Of a stretch of DNA of 64,000 bases, positions 11,191-21,289 are shown one piece after another. How positions within the stretch are numbered: the first letter of the stretch is position 1; every line of letters starts with the position of its first letter. This DNA comes from Ixodes scapularis (Eukaryota > Arthropoda > Arachnida > Ixodida > Ixodidae), in assembly GCF_016920785.2 (NCBI RefSeq), contig NW_024609836.1:7992406-8056405 (forward strand), read 5' to 3'. The position numbers were made by a program, and so were the translations under genes. Under the pieces are notes generated by a model that was not told the origin of the DNA, did not search any database, and saw nothing but the letters and a program-made list of their open reading frames with translations.

Positions 11191-13025
11191 AAATCCGCTT
11201 GGATGGCATCAGCATTCAGCACCGACCGACCATTCCCGCCATTTCTGGTAGCGCCTTTGTTCCCGGACGCACCGGACTAAATTATGTCAAACGACTCCAA
11301 ACGGAACTGAAGCACTAAAGTGCGGTGAACACTCACCTTTATGAATACCTCCTGTTCTTGGTGTTCTTGGAGATGTACGAGAGGTATTTGGCGGCTCTGG
11401 CGGTTCGCGATCGACGCCGGCACTCATCCGGCGAAGCTGAGTGCATACATTGTTTTTGTTGTCAACGGCTGCCACTGCGCACGGTCAACCTCGTTCCACT
11501 CGAGAACTTGAGCTGCTTCAGCTGGTTATCGACGGTTAATACGTCGCCACCCAACACCTGAACGTAGAACGAAAACAAAAACATTGCCCCCGCGGCCGAG
11601 GGCGCCAAGGCGGAACAGAACGGAACCGTACGAGCCAAAATTAAAAAATCAAGCAAGGAAAAAAAAAAAAAAAAAAAGTAAAAACAAACAAAAACAAGAA
11701 AAGTACCTTTTTATATATTTTCACTTTAAAACGTTATCTAAAAATCAACAAAATAACAAAACCGGAAGTGACGTCATTTTTTTTCAGCCAATCGGCGTTT
11801 CCAGTTTTACTGCCCCGAAACGCTTGTGTGAGCACGAGTGCCGTGAAACGAACTCGCTATTAGACAGGACGGCCCGTGACAGTAAAGCGGGCAGCGCACC
11901 CTGTGTCACGAGGAGTGAAATGGTACGATTGTGTCGTTGACGCGGCGAACAGTGACGGCCACCCTGGAGGAGTCAGTCAGTCGAAAGCAGGGGGGGGAAG
12001 GAGAGAAAGGGAACGCGGCGCAAAGCGGAGGCTGCCATATTAAAACCGCGTACGTTGCCAGCATAGGTTTTGCAGCGGAGAAGGTGCTGCCATATACGGC
12101 GGACTGAGTTTTACTTTCTTTTTCGTTTTGGAACGAGAATGTATTGTTGTGTTACATAAGTCCTCCTGCATACAGACAATGAAGTTTAATTATATTTGTC
12201 TTGTTTACTTGGTTTGAAACCCTAGAAACGGGTTTTTGACGACTTATCGCTTTCATCATTTTGGAGTACGCAAGGCAGTTATCTCGCTGTTCTGGTTTCG
12301 GTCACGAAAGCAAGGCAAAACGCTCGTAGTTCCCGCCCTCAATACACGTTGGACACCTTCCACACTTTGACACCGGATAACTGTATGAACAAGGATTTAC
12401 ATTTACTTCAGAGGTAACTTTCGCCGTTTCTTCACCGTCGAGCAGCCGGATCAGCTGGCGGCAAGCCGCGGATGAATGGCTTGAGCATCAACAGCCTAGA
12501 GCCACTACAACAGCCCAAGTGCACTCAGTGCCGATGCGGGCGACGCGGGCTTCTGTCAACCCAGCGGCGGACCCAAGAGCGGGGCGATGGGGACGCCCCC
12601 GCTTCCCCCCCCCCCCTCTGCCCCCTTCTCGAAGGGCGATTTGACATGGGTGGATCCCCCGAAGTAACACCAACTACCGGCCTGCGAGGTGGTAGGAGGC
12701 TCGGTACTCAAGGACGAAAGTTCGAAATAGGGTAGGCCGCACCCTAGCAGGCACACTCTACTCTGAACTTGGAGAACCACTCCGTCGCTTCAACCGAGAC
12801 TGAAGTCCGCGGCGGCGGTATCAAAGCACGGCTTAGAACCATAAGTCCGCGCAGCGGCGCACATCTAGGGGCCGTCGGTGCACTGTGGTTCTGCGGCGGT
12901 TAAAACAAAACGCGCAACCCGAGTTCTGTCTATCTTGCTTTAGATTTTCCCTCCCCAAAGAAAAAAAAACAAAAAACGGAGTTCTGGATCCGCCTTTGGG
13001 TCAACCGGTAGCCCAGCACAATCCG
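11191..13025. other. No gene recognised; a C12 tract near 12605
   Basis: Contains an A-rich tract near 11660-11680, a poly-C tract within a GC-rich block (12560-12665) and no supported exons. Part of 12345-12395 resembles 13785-13835 and belongs to the duplication described next. Confidence 0.4.
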
Positions 13026-13190
13026 TGAACGTTCCAGCTCTTCGCCATGACACGGTGTTGCAGAAAGCAGGGTAAAATACAACTACACGGACCACCGAAT
13101 CAAATGCACTGTTATCGTAAATATTGGCTTGTGATTGCGCCTTTGTAGATCATCTTATTCGTTTTGCTGGAGAGACGCAACCGACGGGCG
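13026..13190. repeat. Segmental duplication, copy 1
   Basis: Matches 13982-14160 in the same orientation through (G)AACGTT(T/C)CA(A/G)CTCTT, CCGTGTTGCA, CTTGGCTTGTG(G/A)(C/T)TGCGC and the following 60 bp, with many substitutions. The two copies lie about 0.96 kb apart. Neither shows a consistent reading frame. Confidence 0.5.
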
Positions 13191-13981
13191 TAACAAAATC
13201 GTTTGTGTATTCCACATACCTCGCAAAAGCACTTACCCAGTCACCTTGCGAAAAGCTTGAAACACGGAGTCCGCGCCGCCCTGACTTACCAGTCTTTTAC
13301 CTACTTTAGAGCAGTTTGTACCTGCTAGTAGGCATGTCTACTGAAACTGCAACTCGAAACTAGGGGCAATGCCAGAGAGAAAAGAGACAAAGTTGGGAAA
13401 GCATGCTCGCTCTCTCCAATTTCTGAACTCTCAAGCGATTCTACCATAATAAATTCCCCATCACCTTTCCAAAATAAAGAAAAAACATGCATCCGCAGGC
13501 AGGAGGAAACGTTGCCCTAATTTATTCACACCACATGACGAGCGCAACAAACTCACACGAGATTTACAAGAAAATATCGGTGGTGACTTAAGTTTCCCTA
13601 AAATTCTGTATGACCGGTCGTTTGCTGGACCGAATCATCTACTCAGGCGGTGTGCGTCGCTGTGCAAACGCCAACAGCACGAAGCATAAAAACGGCAGGT
13701 CTTGGACAACAATCCGGAGTCCATTGTTGAATTGAAACGACGTAATTTTGTTGAAAACGCCCGCAGCTTTTTACTCACGGTATGCGTCGAGAATCTTCCA
13801 CATTTTGAAACGGAACGAAGGAAGATTTACTTTTAAAAGCGCTCACTGCGTCCTCCCGGACCAGCTGGACCGGATCAGCTGACGACGACGGGACTGAAAC
13901 CGCTGAATTTCAACCCCACAATAACCAATTTGCGCTTCGTGTTAGTATGGGCTTCTACCTCCAAGCACCGCACCACACACC

Positions 13982-14160
13982 ACGAACGTTTCAACTCTTT
14001 GCCGCCCATCGCCGTGTTGCACCGGTTGCACCAAACAGAACGAGATCGCCGAAGTCAACGGAGCGCTGTCGTGAACCTTGGCTTGTGGCTGCGCACTCGT
14101 GGACCCTGTGACTCCCTTCGCTTTCAAAGCACACACGACGATTACGAATGATACTTTCCG
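13982..14160. repeat. Segmental duplication, copy 2
   Basis: Partner of 13026-13190. On the minus strand just upstream of it (14266-14280) lies an AACATGGCGCC start-like context, and a 162-codon minus frame covers 13942-14430. That frame is not preserved in copy 1, so it is not called as a gene. Confidence 0.5.
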
Positions 14161-14280
14161 TCTTCCGGGATCATCAAGGGGCACTTCTCCGGTCACGTCT
14201 TCGCTACATGTGCTCGAAAACCGCGTCAAACGTGGTCGAACCGCAGCTGCCGAAGCAATACCGGCGCCATGTTGAACGTG

Positions 14281-15179
14281 CGTTGTTGCTAGATTCTCTC
14301 CGACCAAACAAAAACAACGAAAGCAAACCGGCTCTAGCTTCCAGCGTACATCGGCGTTGCGCCGTGGCCAGATTTTCTTCGTCAGCTCTAACTTAAAGAT
14401 GACGTACAGATGCAGCAACACTGGTATCAAGTTTTAATATGGCGGCCCCCACGGAGCGCCGTAAATTCTGAGGAGGGTGCATTGGAAGCGGCGGCACCTT
14501 CCCCCCCCTGGTCGAAAGCAAAGGAACTGTTGCCTGGGAGGATGAGGACACCACGGCCTTGCAATATCGACGGCCAACAACAGTTTAGCCGGCCAAAACA
14601 ACGCCGCGTGCGCGCTAAAACCGGCGGCGCGGGACAAACATCCCAAAGACGCACACACGAAGATGGACCGGTTTGGTTAGGGATGTGGGGAAATTTTGAA
14701 ACCAGTCATTCGTGCAAGCGTGAAACAATACCGCGTATTTGCCCAAGCTTCGAGCGCCCTATCCTTGAAACGGCCGTGCTTTATCTTTCACCGCGGAGAT
14801 CCGATAGCACCGAAAGGTTATCTTTTTTGGGAACAGCAAAGCCCGGAGAGTAACATTAAAAACGAGCGTACGTCTTAATATATGACAGCGCATAGCTAGT
14901 CATGCTAGTTTACAGTGAAAGTTTTAGAAATCTAAAAAATACAACGTCTATACCTCTTCGATATTGAAGGTCTACTCGGCCTGCTGATTGGATTAGATGT
15001 GTTTCTTGTGGTTTCCCGCTCTTATCAAAACATAAATAACTATTTAATACCACAAAATGTGTTTATATTTGATTACAAAACGCATAAAAAAATTCAAAAA
15101 AATCTTTTTGCACGGGTCACTATGTCTGACTTGGGTCTTGCAAAACGAAGACGTCTTTTTCCGATATTGAGGCTTAAAT
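14281..15179. other. No gene recognised
   Basis: A GC-rich block (14.40-14.68 kb) with opposing frames, followed by AT-rich sequence leading into the diverged palindromic element. Confidence 0.4.
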
Positions 15180-15651
15180 ATAAAACATAAAAACAAAATA
15201 CACACTTTCTAGACTTTCTTTTTCAGTAGGCAACTATCATTTCTACATTTTAACAAAAATAAAAAAAAGAAAAAAAATGTTTTTTTTTTTTTAGGAAATC
15301 GATTTCAAAAATGGTACTTTTTGGTTTTCGCATAGCATTAACGTACAGGTACCGCCAATGAAAATTTATACAGCTAAGTGATCTTAGAATATATATAAAG
15401 AGCGTGTTTTGGGCTCTCTATAGACACAAAAAGTATCGACGTAACCCAAATAGATTGCCAGTATTTAATTGTCAAAGTTGGTCAACAATTAACCGAAGGG
15501 GCGTTTTTAACATTTTTATAGAAAACAAGCAAAACGCCTAAAATTATTTTATGGTATTAGAGCCTTTTTGCCTGTGCTCACAGAGTGGTTGAAAAAAGTT
15601 ATTGTAATGTGGACTGAAAATCCACGATGGGAGATCGAGCGAAACATCCAA

Positions 15652-16941
15652 TTGTGCTATATAAACGATATAGTGGAAAATATAGGACCCTCTATTGCGG
15701 TGCGCCTGTTTGCAGATGACTGCTTGTTGTATTCAGTTATCTCTTGCCACGATGATCAGGTCCGGCTTAACTCGGCACTGCAGACAGTAGAAAAATGGTG
15801 TAAGGAGTCAAAAATGAAAATTAACTTAACTAAAACTATACATTGTACTATAACTAACAAAAAACAAAATATTCTACCATTCGTATACAAGCTTGGAAAC
15901 GAACCTTTAGTACAGGTGAACGAGTTTAAATATCTTGGCCTTACCATATCATCAAACTTAAGCTGGAAAACTCACGTTGACAATGTGTGCTCAGCTGCTA
16001 GGAAAAAACTCTGGTATCTCAAGCGCAATCTCAAGCTCGCTCCCCCTGAGACGAGACTAACTGCATATAAAGCACTAATACGGCCTACTCTAGAGTACGC
16101 TTCTATAATTTGGGATCCTTTTAGAGCCTATCAGATAAATAAACTAGAAAAAATACAAAGGATGGCAGCCAGATTTATATTGTCGAGATATCAGAGAACA
16201 GAATCAGTACAGGAAATGCTTAACTAGGGAGTTTTCGTAGACCGCGCTGCCCCCTCCGCTAAGCGTTCCGCAACGAAGAAGTTGCTACTGCGCTTGCGCG
16301 CCGATAGCCTTGACTGCGGAGTTCCCGCTATCGTAGCGGGTTGCGGAGGGCCTTGCGGGACGGCGAAAACGATCTACGAAAACTCCCTACTATCTCAACC
16401 TTCCAACGCTCTGTGACCGTAGAAAAATAGCACGCCTTAAATTCTTTTATATGCTACAAAATGGCCAATTTAATTTTAATACGGACCCTTACATAGTTGC
16501 TCGGCAGATCAGGCCTCTCAGAGGCAACCACTTAAACCACTACCAAATAGATACGGCAAATATTGATGCATATAAATACTCCTTTTTTCCAAGAACGATA
16601 ACTGATTGGAACAGCCTACCACCAGAATTAACAACAGCAAATACACTAACCTTGTTTGAAAAAAGCATTCTGAACCTTTTTCAATGATATCTATCGAATC
16701 CTTAGTATTTCCTATTCACGTATAATCATGAGAAAATTGTGATGTTATTGTGTGATGTCTTTGCTTCGTCGCTGTTTGACGATTTATAAATTCAATGTCA
16801 AGCGCTATTTTTGTATGTTTGAATTGTTGTTGATACAGTGTCCTTGTTTCTTTTTGTATTTGGTCATATGTATTCTCGTGCCTTGTGCACCCCTGTAACA
16901 ACCCTAACGGGTTAACAATATACCTAAATAAAAAAAAAAAA
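15652..16941 (+). mobile_element. 5'-truncated non-LTR retrotransposon (LINE), CR1/Jockey-like
   Basis: The 5'-truncated LINE begins inside the reverse transcriptase palm. YINDIVENIG is followed by the catalytic FADD box (about 15710), then INLTKT, NEFKYLGLTIS, the thumb motif LIRPTLEYASIIWDP, and the family's typical C-terminus YKYSFFPRTITDWNSLPPEL (ending 16687). The 3' UTR ends in an A-rich tail at 16925-16941. The single apparent break at 16226 is a later insertion, not a mutation: the frame resumes exactly when the insert is removed. RT copies RNA at a nicked target, and truncated copies like this one are normally dead on arrival. Clade assignment is by eye. Confidence 0.85.
16226..16388. 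mobile_element. 163-bp MITE inside the LINE ORF, 3-bp ACT duplication
   Basis: Perfect terminal inverted repeats AGGGAGTTTTCGTAGA / TCTACGAAAACTCCCT are flanked by ACT on both sides (16223-16225 and 16389-16391). Removing the element and one ACT restores the LINE frame through ..EMLN-YLNLP... The interior is GC-rich and non-coding. A 3-bp duplication is usual for PIF/Harbinger-type transposons, but ACT is not their common target, so the superfamily is left open. Confidence 0.85.
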
Positions 16942-17150
16942 AAGACGGATGTGAAAAACACTGCTTTCCGCCGCAGCCTCTTTTAAAATTCGTAAGTCGA
17001 GAACAAAAAATCCGACGAACTTGCGGTTTGTGGCTACTGCGTTTTTAGAGACGACGCCATAACATATATTTTTTTCAGCGAAATTAAAAATTCAACCCTT
17101 TTTGCCTGCACCATTTGAGATGAAATCACCCACACATATATATATATTTA

Positions 17151-17172
17151 GAGAGAGAGAGAGAGAGAGAGA
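17151..17172. repeat. (GA)n microsatellite
   Basis: About eleven GA units between the palindromic element and the PLE terminal repeat. Confidence 0.9.
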
Positions 17173-17194
17173 AAACGAAGCGCAGTATGACGAA

Positions 17195-17315
17195 AAGTAT
17201 ATACGGAAGAAAACGCACCTGAGACGGTTGTTGGAGTTTTTAAAACATATTATTGGTAAAGTTGGCCGACGTTTCGGCCTGAGCCAGACCTTTTTCGAGA
17301 CTGGCACATGAGATG
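17195..17315 (-). repeat. PLE terminal repeat (pLTR core), minus-strand copy
   Basis: Near-identical, in reverse, to 19186-19310 and 30262-30375. Landmarks are CCAGTCTCGAAAAAGGTCTG, GCTCAGGCCGAAACGTCG, CCAACTTTACCAATAATATG, CTCCAACAACCGTCTCAGG and GTTTTCTTCCGTATATA. It continues, after an insertion, into 18785-19135. See the finding on its ribozyme-like fold. Confidence 0.75.
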
Positions 17316-17339
17316 TCAGACAAAACTTAAGAACAAATC

Positions 17340-18778
17340 CGTATTCACGAAACGAAATTTTCGTAAGTTTTGCGCAGGTTACGACGAAATCCTACGACAG
17401 CTCCGAAGCTGTCTTACGCACTTCTTACGATCAAATCAGCATGGCCGACAGCGTCGCTCATTTGGTCGCGACAACCAACGGATGTTTATTTTTCTACGTG
17501 CGCTTCTCACGCCTCCCGACTTCAAGCAGCAAGAAACAAGTAAAAACTACTTGAAACAGACCACGACGAACGAACAAGAACGCTGGATCCACAGACACCC
17601 GCGAAAAACTCCAAGGGCCACGAGTACGGACTCCGACCGATCGGCAGATAGGCCTAGCAGGCACTCCGACTCGGCGCAGCGATGATCTGACGGTCCTTGG
17701 CGAAGACCGTCTGCCCACGACCGGCTGGCGCGCTGAATGGAATATGCCCGCGCGACCCTTGTGAACCCTTCCCGTATATAGTTTGATCGCTGACCTCAAT
17801 TCTAGATTAAGAGGTCAATCTCTTCCTCTTGTCATCTCCTTGTTTTCCGAGGCAACGGTGACGAACGCTGTCGTCGAAAAGGGGCTCTCATCGCTTCTAT
17901 CTCTGTTTTGTGTGATATCAAGCTCAAATAAACGCCGTATGGATTACCTTCGCAACATGGTATGCACATTTTGTTATTAGTATTCCATTTTATTCTGACA
18001 CGACTGCACCTCACAGTCGATCGATGTAACAGTTCGTGGGTCGCAATGCCGGTCCAACCTTTCTTCGCCGGGTGTCACGTCAGCATCGAGTTGCAATTGT
18101 AAAGGATCGGCCCCCAAGCGCTTATCAATTCGCGGTCCAACAGCGCAAATCCAGCACTTCGATAAAACGCGCGCGTCCGTTCCGTAGTGTGAACAGGCAT
18201 TTACGTGGCTCTTGCTTACACTGTCATAGTTCAAACGTATCTTTTTTAACGTCGGCTCGCTCCTGCATCTCCGAGGCCGCAAAAAACGTCGCGGCAATTT
18301 GTTCCCATCTACGTCGCTCTGCAAACGACTGCGGGCCGTCTTTTACCAACGATGACAGTTGTGTTGACTTGGTAGCGATCGAGTTCGTAGCAGTCAATGG
18401 GGATGGTTACGCATCCCGGCCTCGGCATTCCGGCGAGTTTAAATCGGGTTAGCGTCGACATATCACTGCACAGATACGAACCCGAGACCAGCGGTGGCAG
18501 AAAGGCCGCCTGTGTTTGTTATGAAAAATCCACGTGCTCCGAACGGCTCCGAACGGCTCCGAACAAATGCCGAGCTCTCCGATTGGTTGTTCGTGCTGCC
18601 GAAGACGCCGTCGCCATAGCAACAGCACCGGTAAGTTTTAGTTTCTCCGTACGACAACGTCGCTTTCCTCCTCTCACTTAAGAACGCGTTCGTGAATACC
18701 GATTTCTCCTCTTCTTACGATGTTCTTAACTTACGAACTTCTTAGCTAAGTTGTCGTAAACTAAGAAGCTCTTCGTGA
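17340..18778. mobile_element. Insertion in the minus-strand PLE remnant, with a Myb/zeste-like ORF
   Basis: The minus-strand PLE terminal sequence is interrupted between about 17315 and 18785; the uninterrupted counterpart is at 30.20-30.30 kb. The insert starts with ATTCACGAA (17342) and ends with TTCGTGAAT (about 18770-18778), short inverted ends. Both margins are rich in CGTAAG/CTTACG motifs. It carries a broken Myb-like ORF but no visible transposase, so a non-autonomous Harbinger-type element is plausible, not shown. Confidence 0.45.
17977..18375 (-). pseudogene. Myb/SANT (zeste-like) DNA-binding domain, frameshifted
   Basis: One minus frame reads LSSLVKDGPQSFAERRRWEQ then IAATFFAASEMQERADVKK. 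The next frame continues TLKKIRLNYDSVSKSHVNAC and stays open to a stop at 17977. Together they follow the pattern of the Myb/SANT-like domain in zeste-type regulators and in the accessory ORF of Harbinger transposons (W..IA..FN, then LKK.W...K). A frame change near 18245, in an A6 run, breaks the domain in the middle. Recognition is by pattern only. No transposase partner is visible in the same insert. Confidence 0.35.
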
Positions 18779-18784
18779 ATCTGG

Positions 18785-19135
18785 CTGGTTTCTCTCAAGA
18801 GTTGACGGTACCCCCGACGCAGGCGTCCCCCTCCCCCGCGTAAACCTGACCCTGGTGAAAGAACTCGCACCATGTCGGAAAATCGAACTGAAGCAAAGCG
18901 GTGGAGGAGGGAGGAGGAGGGGCAGCCACAAGAACAGCAGGCGGCAAACTCTCGCGGAAAAACAAAAAACAAAAAAACAAAAAAACAGCTTTTGAGAAAA
19001 ATGCTTTGAGCAGTGTCCGAGCGGTGCACCAGCCGCCCCCTCTGTCCGTGAAAAAAAACAGACGTATACATATCCCCCTTTCACGTAATGAACTTCAAGA
19101 CAGGGAAGACAAGGGGTAATTCTAAACTTCCTCGC
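18785..19135 (-). repeat. PLE 3'-region repeat (A block), minus-strand copy
   Basis: Reverse copy of 29870-30212: GGTTTCTCTCAAGAGTTGAC, GGTACCCCCGACGCAGGCGT, CACCATGTCGGAAAATCGAAC and CGTAATGAACTTCAAGACAG. Together with 17195-17315 it is the 3' end of a second PLE lying in the opposite direction. A short frame beginning MSENRTEAKRWRREEEGQPQ exists in both copies but decays into A-rich sequence. Confidence 0.6.
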
Positions 19136-19185
19136 AAAAAAAAAAAAAAAATAGAGAGACGTAGTCAAGGAGCGTCAATCTGACT

Positions 19186-19310
19186 TCTCATGTGCCAGTC
19201 TCGAAAAAGGTCTGGCTCAGGCCGAAACGTCGACCAACTTTACCAATAATATGTTTTAAAAACTCCAACAACCGTCTCAGGTGCGTTTTCTTCCGTATAT
19301 ACTTTTCGTC
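19186..19310 (+). repeat. PLE 5' terminal repeat (pLTR core)
   Basis: Near-identical to 30262-30375 in the same orientation and to 17195-17315 in reverse. It contains a six-base-pair stem (GGTCTG / CAGGCC, loop GCT) followed by GAAAC. The SGNH ORF starts 36 bp after it. Confidence 0.75.
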
Positions 19311-19346
19311 ATCCTGCGCTTCGTTTTTTTTTTCTCTACCTCTACG

Positions 19347-20219
19347 ATGGATGCCGACAACGCTACTTCGAGGTTGATTGTGGGGAAGTTCCCTTCTCAC
19401 CACCCCACAACTGCAATCATCGGGGATTCACAGACAAAATACCTGCACCACCATTTTGATCCGGCCCACCACCTCTCGCCTGCTTTCGTCTCGCCACGTG
19501 GTGCCCGTATCCTGGACGGCAAGCATCTTTTGGACTCCGTTCCCCGAGGCGTAACCCGCCTGATCCTTCACCTGGGCACAAACGACCTCGCCACCGCCAG
19601 TGTCCGGACGGCGCTTTCCGACTACCGTGGCCTTCTCGAGCACATCCGAGAACATCGTCCCGACATCACAAGTGTGTATGCCACCCTCGTTCTGCCGCGC
19701 ACGCCCAATCGACGCCGCGGCTCTTCGAACTGGAGGTTCATCGGCGGATTTAATGCCAGGGTGCGGGATTTCAACGGCGCCCTCCGCGGGCTGTGCCATC
19801 AGGCGAGAGGCACGTTCTTCTTTGATCACTGTTTCGGCCAATTTCCTGCACATCTGGTCATGGCAGCCGATGGAGTGCACGCCAGCTTCGTCGGCGTGTC
19901 TTACCTGGCTTGGAACGTGCATTGGCTGCTCACCAGGTGCCACCGCCGAGATGCCGACGTTTGGCGTGACCATGCCGCTTCTCGAGAGCACGTGGGGGAC
20001 CCCGGCGCGATCACCTTGTTGGACCTTCAACAGCGAGTCCCTTGTTTGGAGGATCGGGGGACGCAATTTCCTGAGTCAACGCACCAGCCGGACCCTGGAT
20101 TTCTCGGCGGCCACGCGGCCTCCGTGACGCTCCCGCCCTCGGCGGGGGTGCCCGCTTCCCGAGAAAATGACGCTAGGCCTACGCAACGGCCGGAACCCGT
20201 GTTAGAGCGCAGCTCTTAG
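19347..20219 (+). CDS. SGNH/GDSL-type hydrolase ORF of the PLE, C-terminus overwritten
   Basis: 290 codons from ATG 19347, the first ATG after the terminal repeat; a longer frame without ATG opens at 19281. The SGNH hydrolase signature is complete: GDSQ (residues 26-29, nucleophile Ser28), a block-II-like Gly in ILDGK, GTND (77-80), and DGVH (175-178) giving the catalytic Asp and His. SGNH enzymes cleave ester bonds (lipids, carbohydrate acetyl groups). No signal peptide or membrane segment is visible. Esterase ORF1 proteins are known in some CR1-type LINEs; here the ORF lies in front of a Penelope-type RT. The last residues, VLERSS-stop, are encoded by the left end of the inserted satellite element (20200), so the native C-terminus is lost. 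GC-rich codon use with an open frame suggests recent activity. Confidence 0.75.
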   Translation: MDADNATSRLIVGKFPSHHPTTAIIGDSQTKYLHHHFDPAHHLSPAFVSPRGARILDGKHLLDSVPRGVTRLILHLGTNDLATASVRTALSDYRGLLEHIREHRPDITSVYATLVLPRTPNRRRGSSNWRFIGGFNARVRDFNGALRGLCHQARGTFFFDHCFGQFPAHLVMAADGVHASFVGVSYLAWNVHWLLTRCHRRDADVWRDHAASREHVGDPGAITLLDLQQRVPCLEDRGTQFPESTHQPDPGFLGGHAASVTLPPSAGVPASRENDARPTQRPEPVLERSS

Positions 20220-20330
20220 GGGCCCGTTTCCGGCTTGAGCGGCGTCGGCGTCGCCGTCGCCGTCGCCGTCGGCGTAACCGCGCGGTGCATCATGGGAAAT
20301 ATCCCATAATGCACCGCGCGAGCCCCCCAC

Positions 20331-20455
20331 CGGGGTCACGTGACTTCGTGGGGAGGCACGTGACCCCCCGAGGTCACGTGACCCCCCGAAGTCACGTGAC
20401 TCCCCTGAGGTCACGTGACCCCCCGAGGTCACGTGACCCCCGCCGATGTCGCGTG
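20331..20455. repeat. Array of CACGTG (E-box) palindromes
   Basis: About six units of GTCACGTGAC separated by CCCCCGA/CCCCTGA spacers, with a period near 18-20 bp. A matching inverted pair lies at 21150-21190 on the far side of the 42-bp array. Whether any factor binds here is unknown. Confidence 0.85.
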
Positions 20456-20459
20456 ATCT

Positions 20460-21150
20460 CCCGATGACGTCATCGACACTGATGACGTCACCGGCATCCA
20501 CATCGTCATCGTCATCATCACTGATGTCATCATCAGTGATGACGATGACGATGCGGATGCCGGTGACGTCATCAGTGAGGATGACGATGACGATGTGGAT
20601 GCCGGTGACGTCATCAGTGATGATGACATCAATGATGATGACGTCATCAGTGACGATGTGGATGCCGGTGACGTAATCAGTGATGATGACGATGACGATG
20701 TGGATGCCGGTGACGTCATCAGTGATTATGACGATGACGATGCGGATGCCGGTGACGTCATCAGTGATGATGACGATGACGATGTGGATGCCGGTGACGT
20801 CATCAGTGATGATGACGATGACGATGTGGATGCCGGTGACGTCATCAGTGATGATGACGATGACGATGTGGATGCCGGTGACGTCATCAGTGATGATGAC
20901 GATGACGATGTGGATGCCGGTGACGTTACCGACATCCGCATCGTCATCGTCATCATCACTGATGACGTCATCAGTGACGTCACTGATGTCGTCACCGGCA
21001 TCCGCATCGTCATCATCACTGATGACGTCGTCAGCGACGTCACTGATGACGTCACCGACATTCGCATCGTCATCATCATCACTGGTGAAGTCATCAGTGA
21101 CGTCACTAATGACGTCATCAGTGACGTCAGTGATGACATCATCGGCATTG
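20460..21150. repeat. 42-bp satellite rich in TGACGTCA
   Basis: The central part repeats GATGACGATGACGATGTGGA then TGCCGGTGACGTCATCAGTGAT, with period 42. The outer parts are inverted copies of it. By my count about sixteen perfect TGACGTCA (CREB/ATF-type) octamers occur. All six frames give low-complexity translations. Confidence 0.9.
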
Positions 21151-21289
21151 GGGGTCATGTGACCCCCCAAGGTCACGTGACCCCCCCCTGGTTAGTCTAA
21201 CCCCCCCCCCCCCCCCCCCCAGCGCCCTTCCCTCCTCCTCAAGAGCTGCGCTCCAATTCGGCGTTACAGGGAGTTGTAAGCGGCTTTTT

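Larger units (their letters stand above)
15180..17145. mobile_element. Diverged copy of palindromic family P1, split by a LINE
   Basis: 15180-15600 and 16945-17145 align with the family at 30457-33050. Landmarks are GGGCT.TCTATAGA, CAAAGTTGGTCAA, TCGAGAACAAAAAATC, TTGCGGTTTG, CATATATTTTTTTC.GC(G)AAATTAAAAATT and ATTTGAGATGAAATCACCCA. The two parts join once 15652-16941 is removed. It is clearly older than the 30-kb copies, with many substitutions. It is non-coding. Confidence 0.65.
20200..21285. mobile_element. TTAGAG-end element carrying a CRE/E-box satellite
   Basis: The left end TTAGAGCGCAGCTCTTAGG (20201) and right end AAGAGCTGCGCTCCAA (21241) are inverted copies over 13 bp (GAGCGCAGCTCTT). 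The same ends are at 727 and 1159. The interior holds a GTCACGTGAC-type array, a 42-bp array rich in TGACGTCA, and a C20 tract (21201-21220). It interrupts the SGNH/PLE region. The high-acid (DDDD) and MTM-rich frames on both strands are translations of the repeats, not genes. Confidence 0.7.

Noticed and set aside
7848..11862. Roughly 30-bp shared block (GCACGAGTGC..CTCGCTATTAG) at 7848 and 11829
   Set aside because: Too short to define a SINE or other family. No promoter boxes or tail were found.
13942..14430. 162-codon minus-strand frame with an AACATGGCGCC context
   Set aside because: The duplicate at 13.0-13.2 kb does not keep the frame, and no domain is visible.
20526..20960. Regular 42-bp direct repeats considered as a CRISPR-like array
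   Set aside because: There are no unique spacers between repeats and the genome is eukaryotic; this is a satellite.
20429..21200. Long acidic (DDDD/VISD) and MTM-rich reading frames on both strands
   Set aside because: They are translations of the 42-bp satellite in several frames, so the open length follows from the repeat and not from selection.
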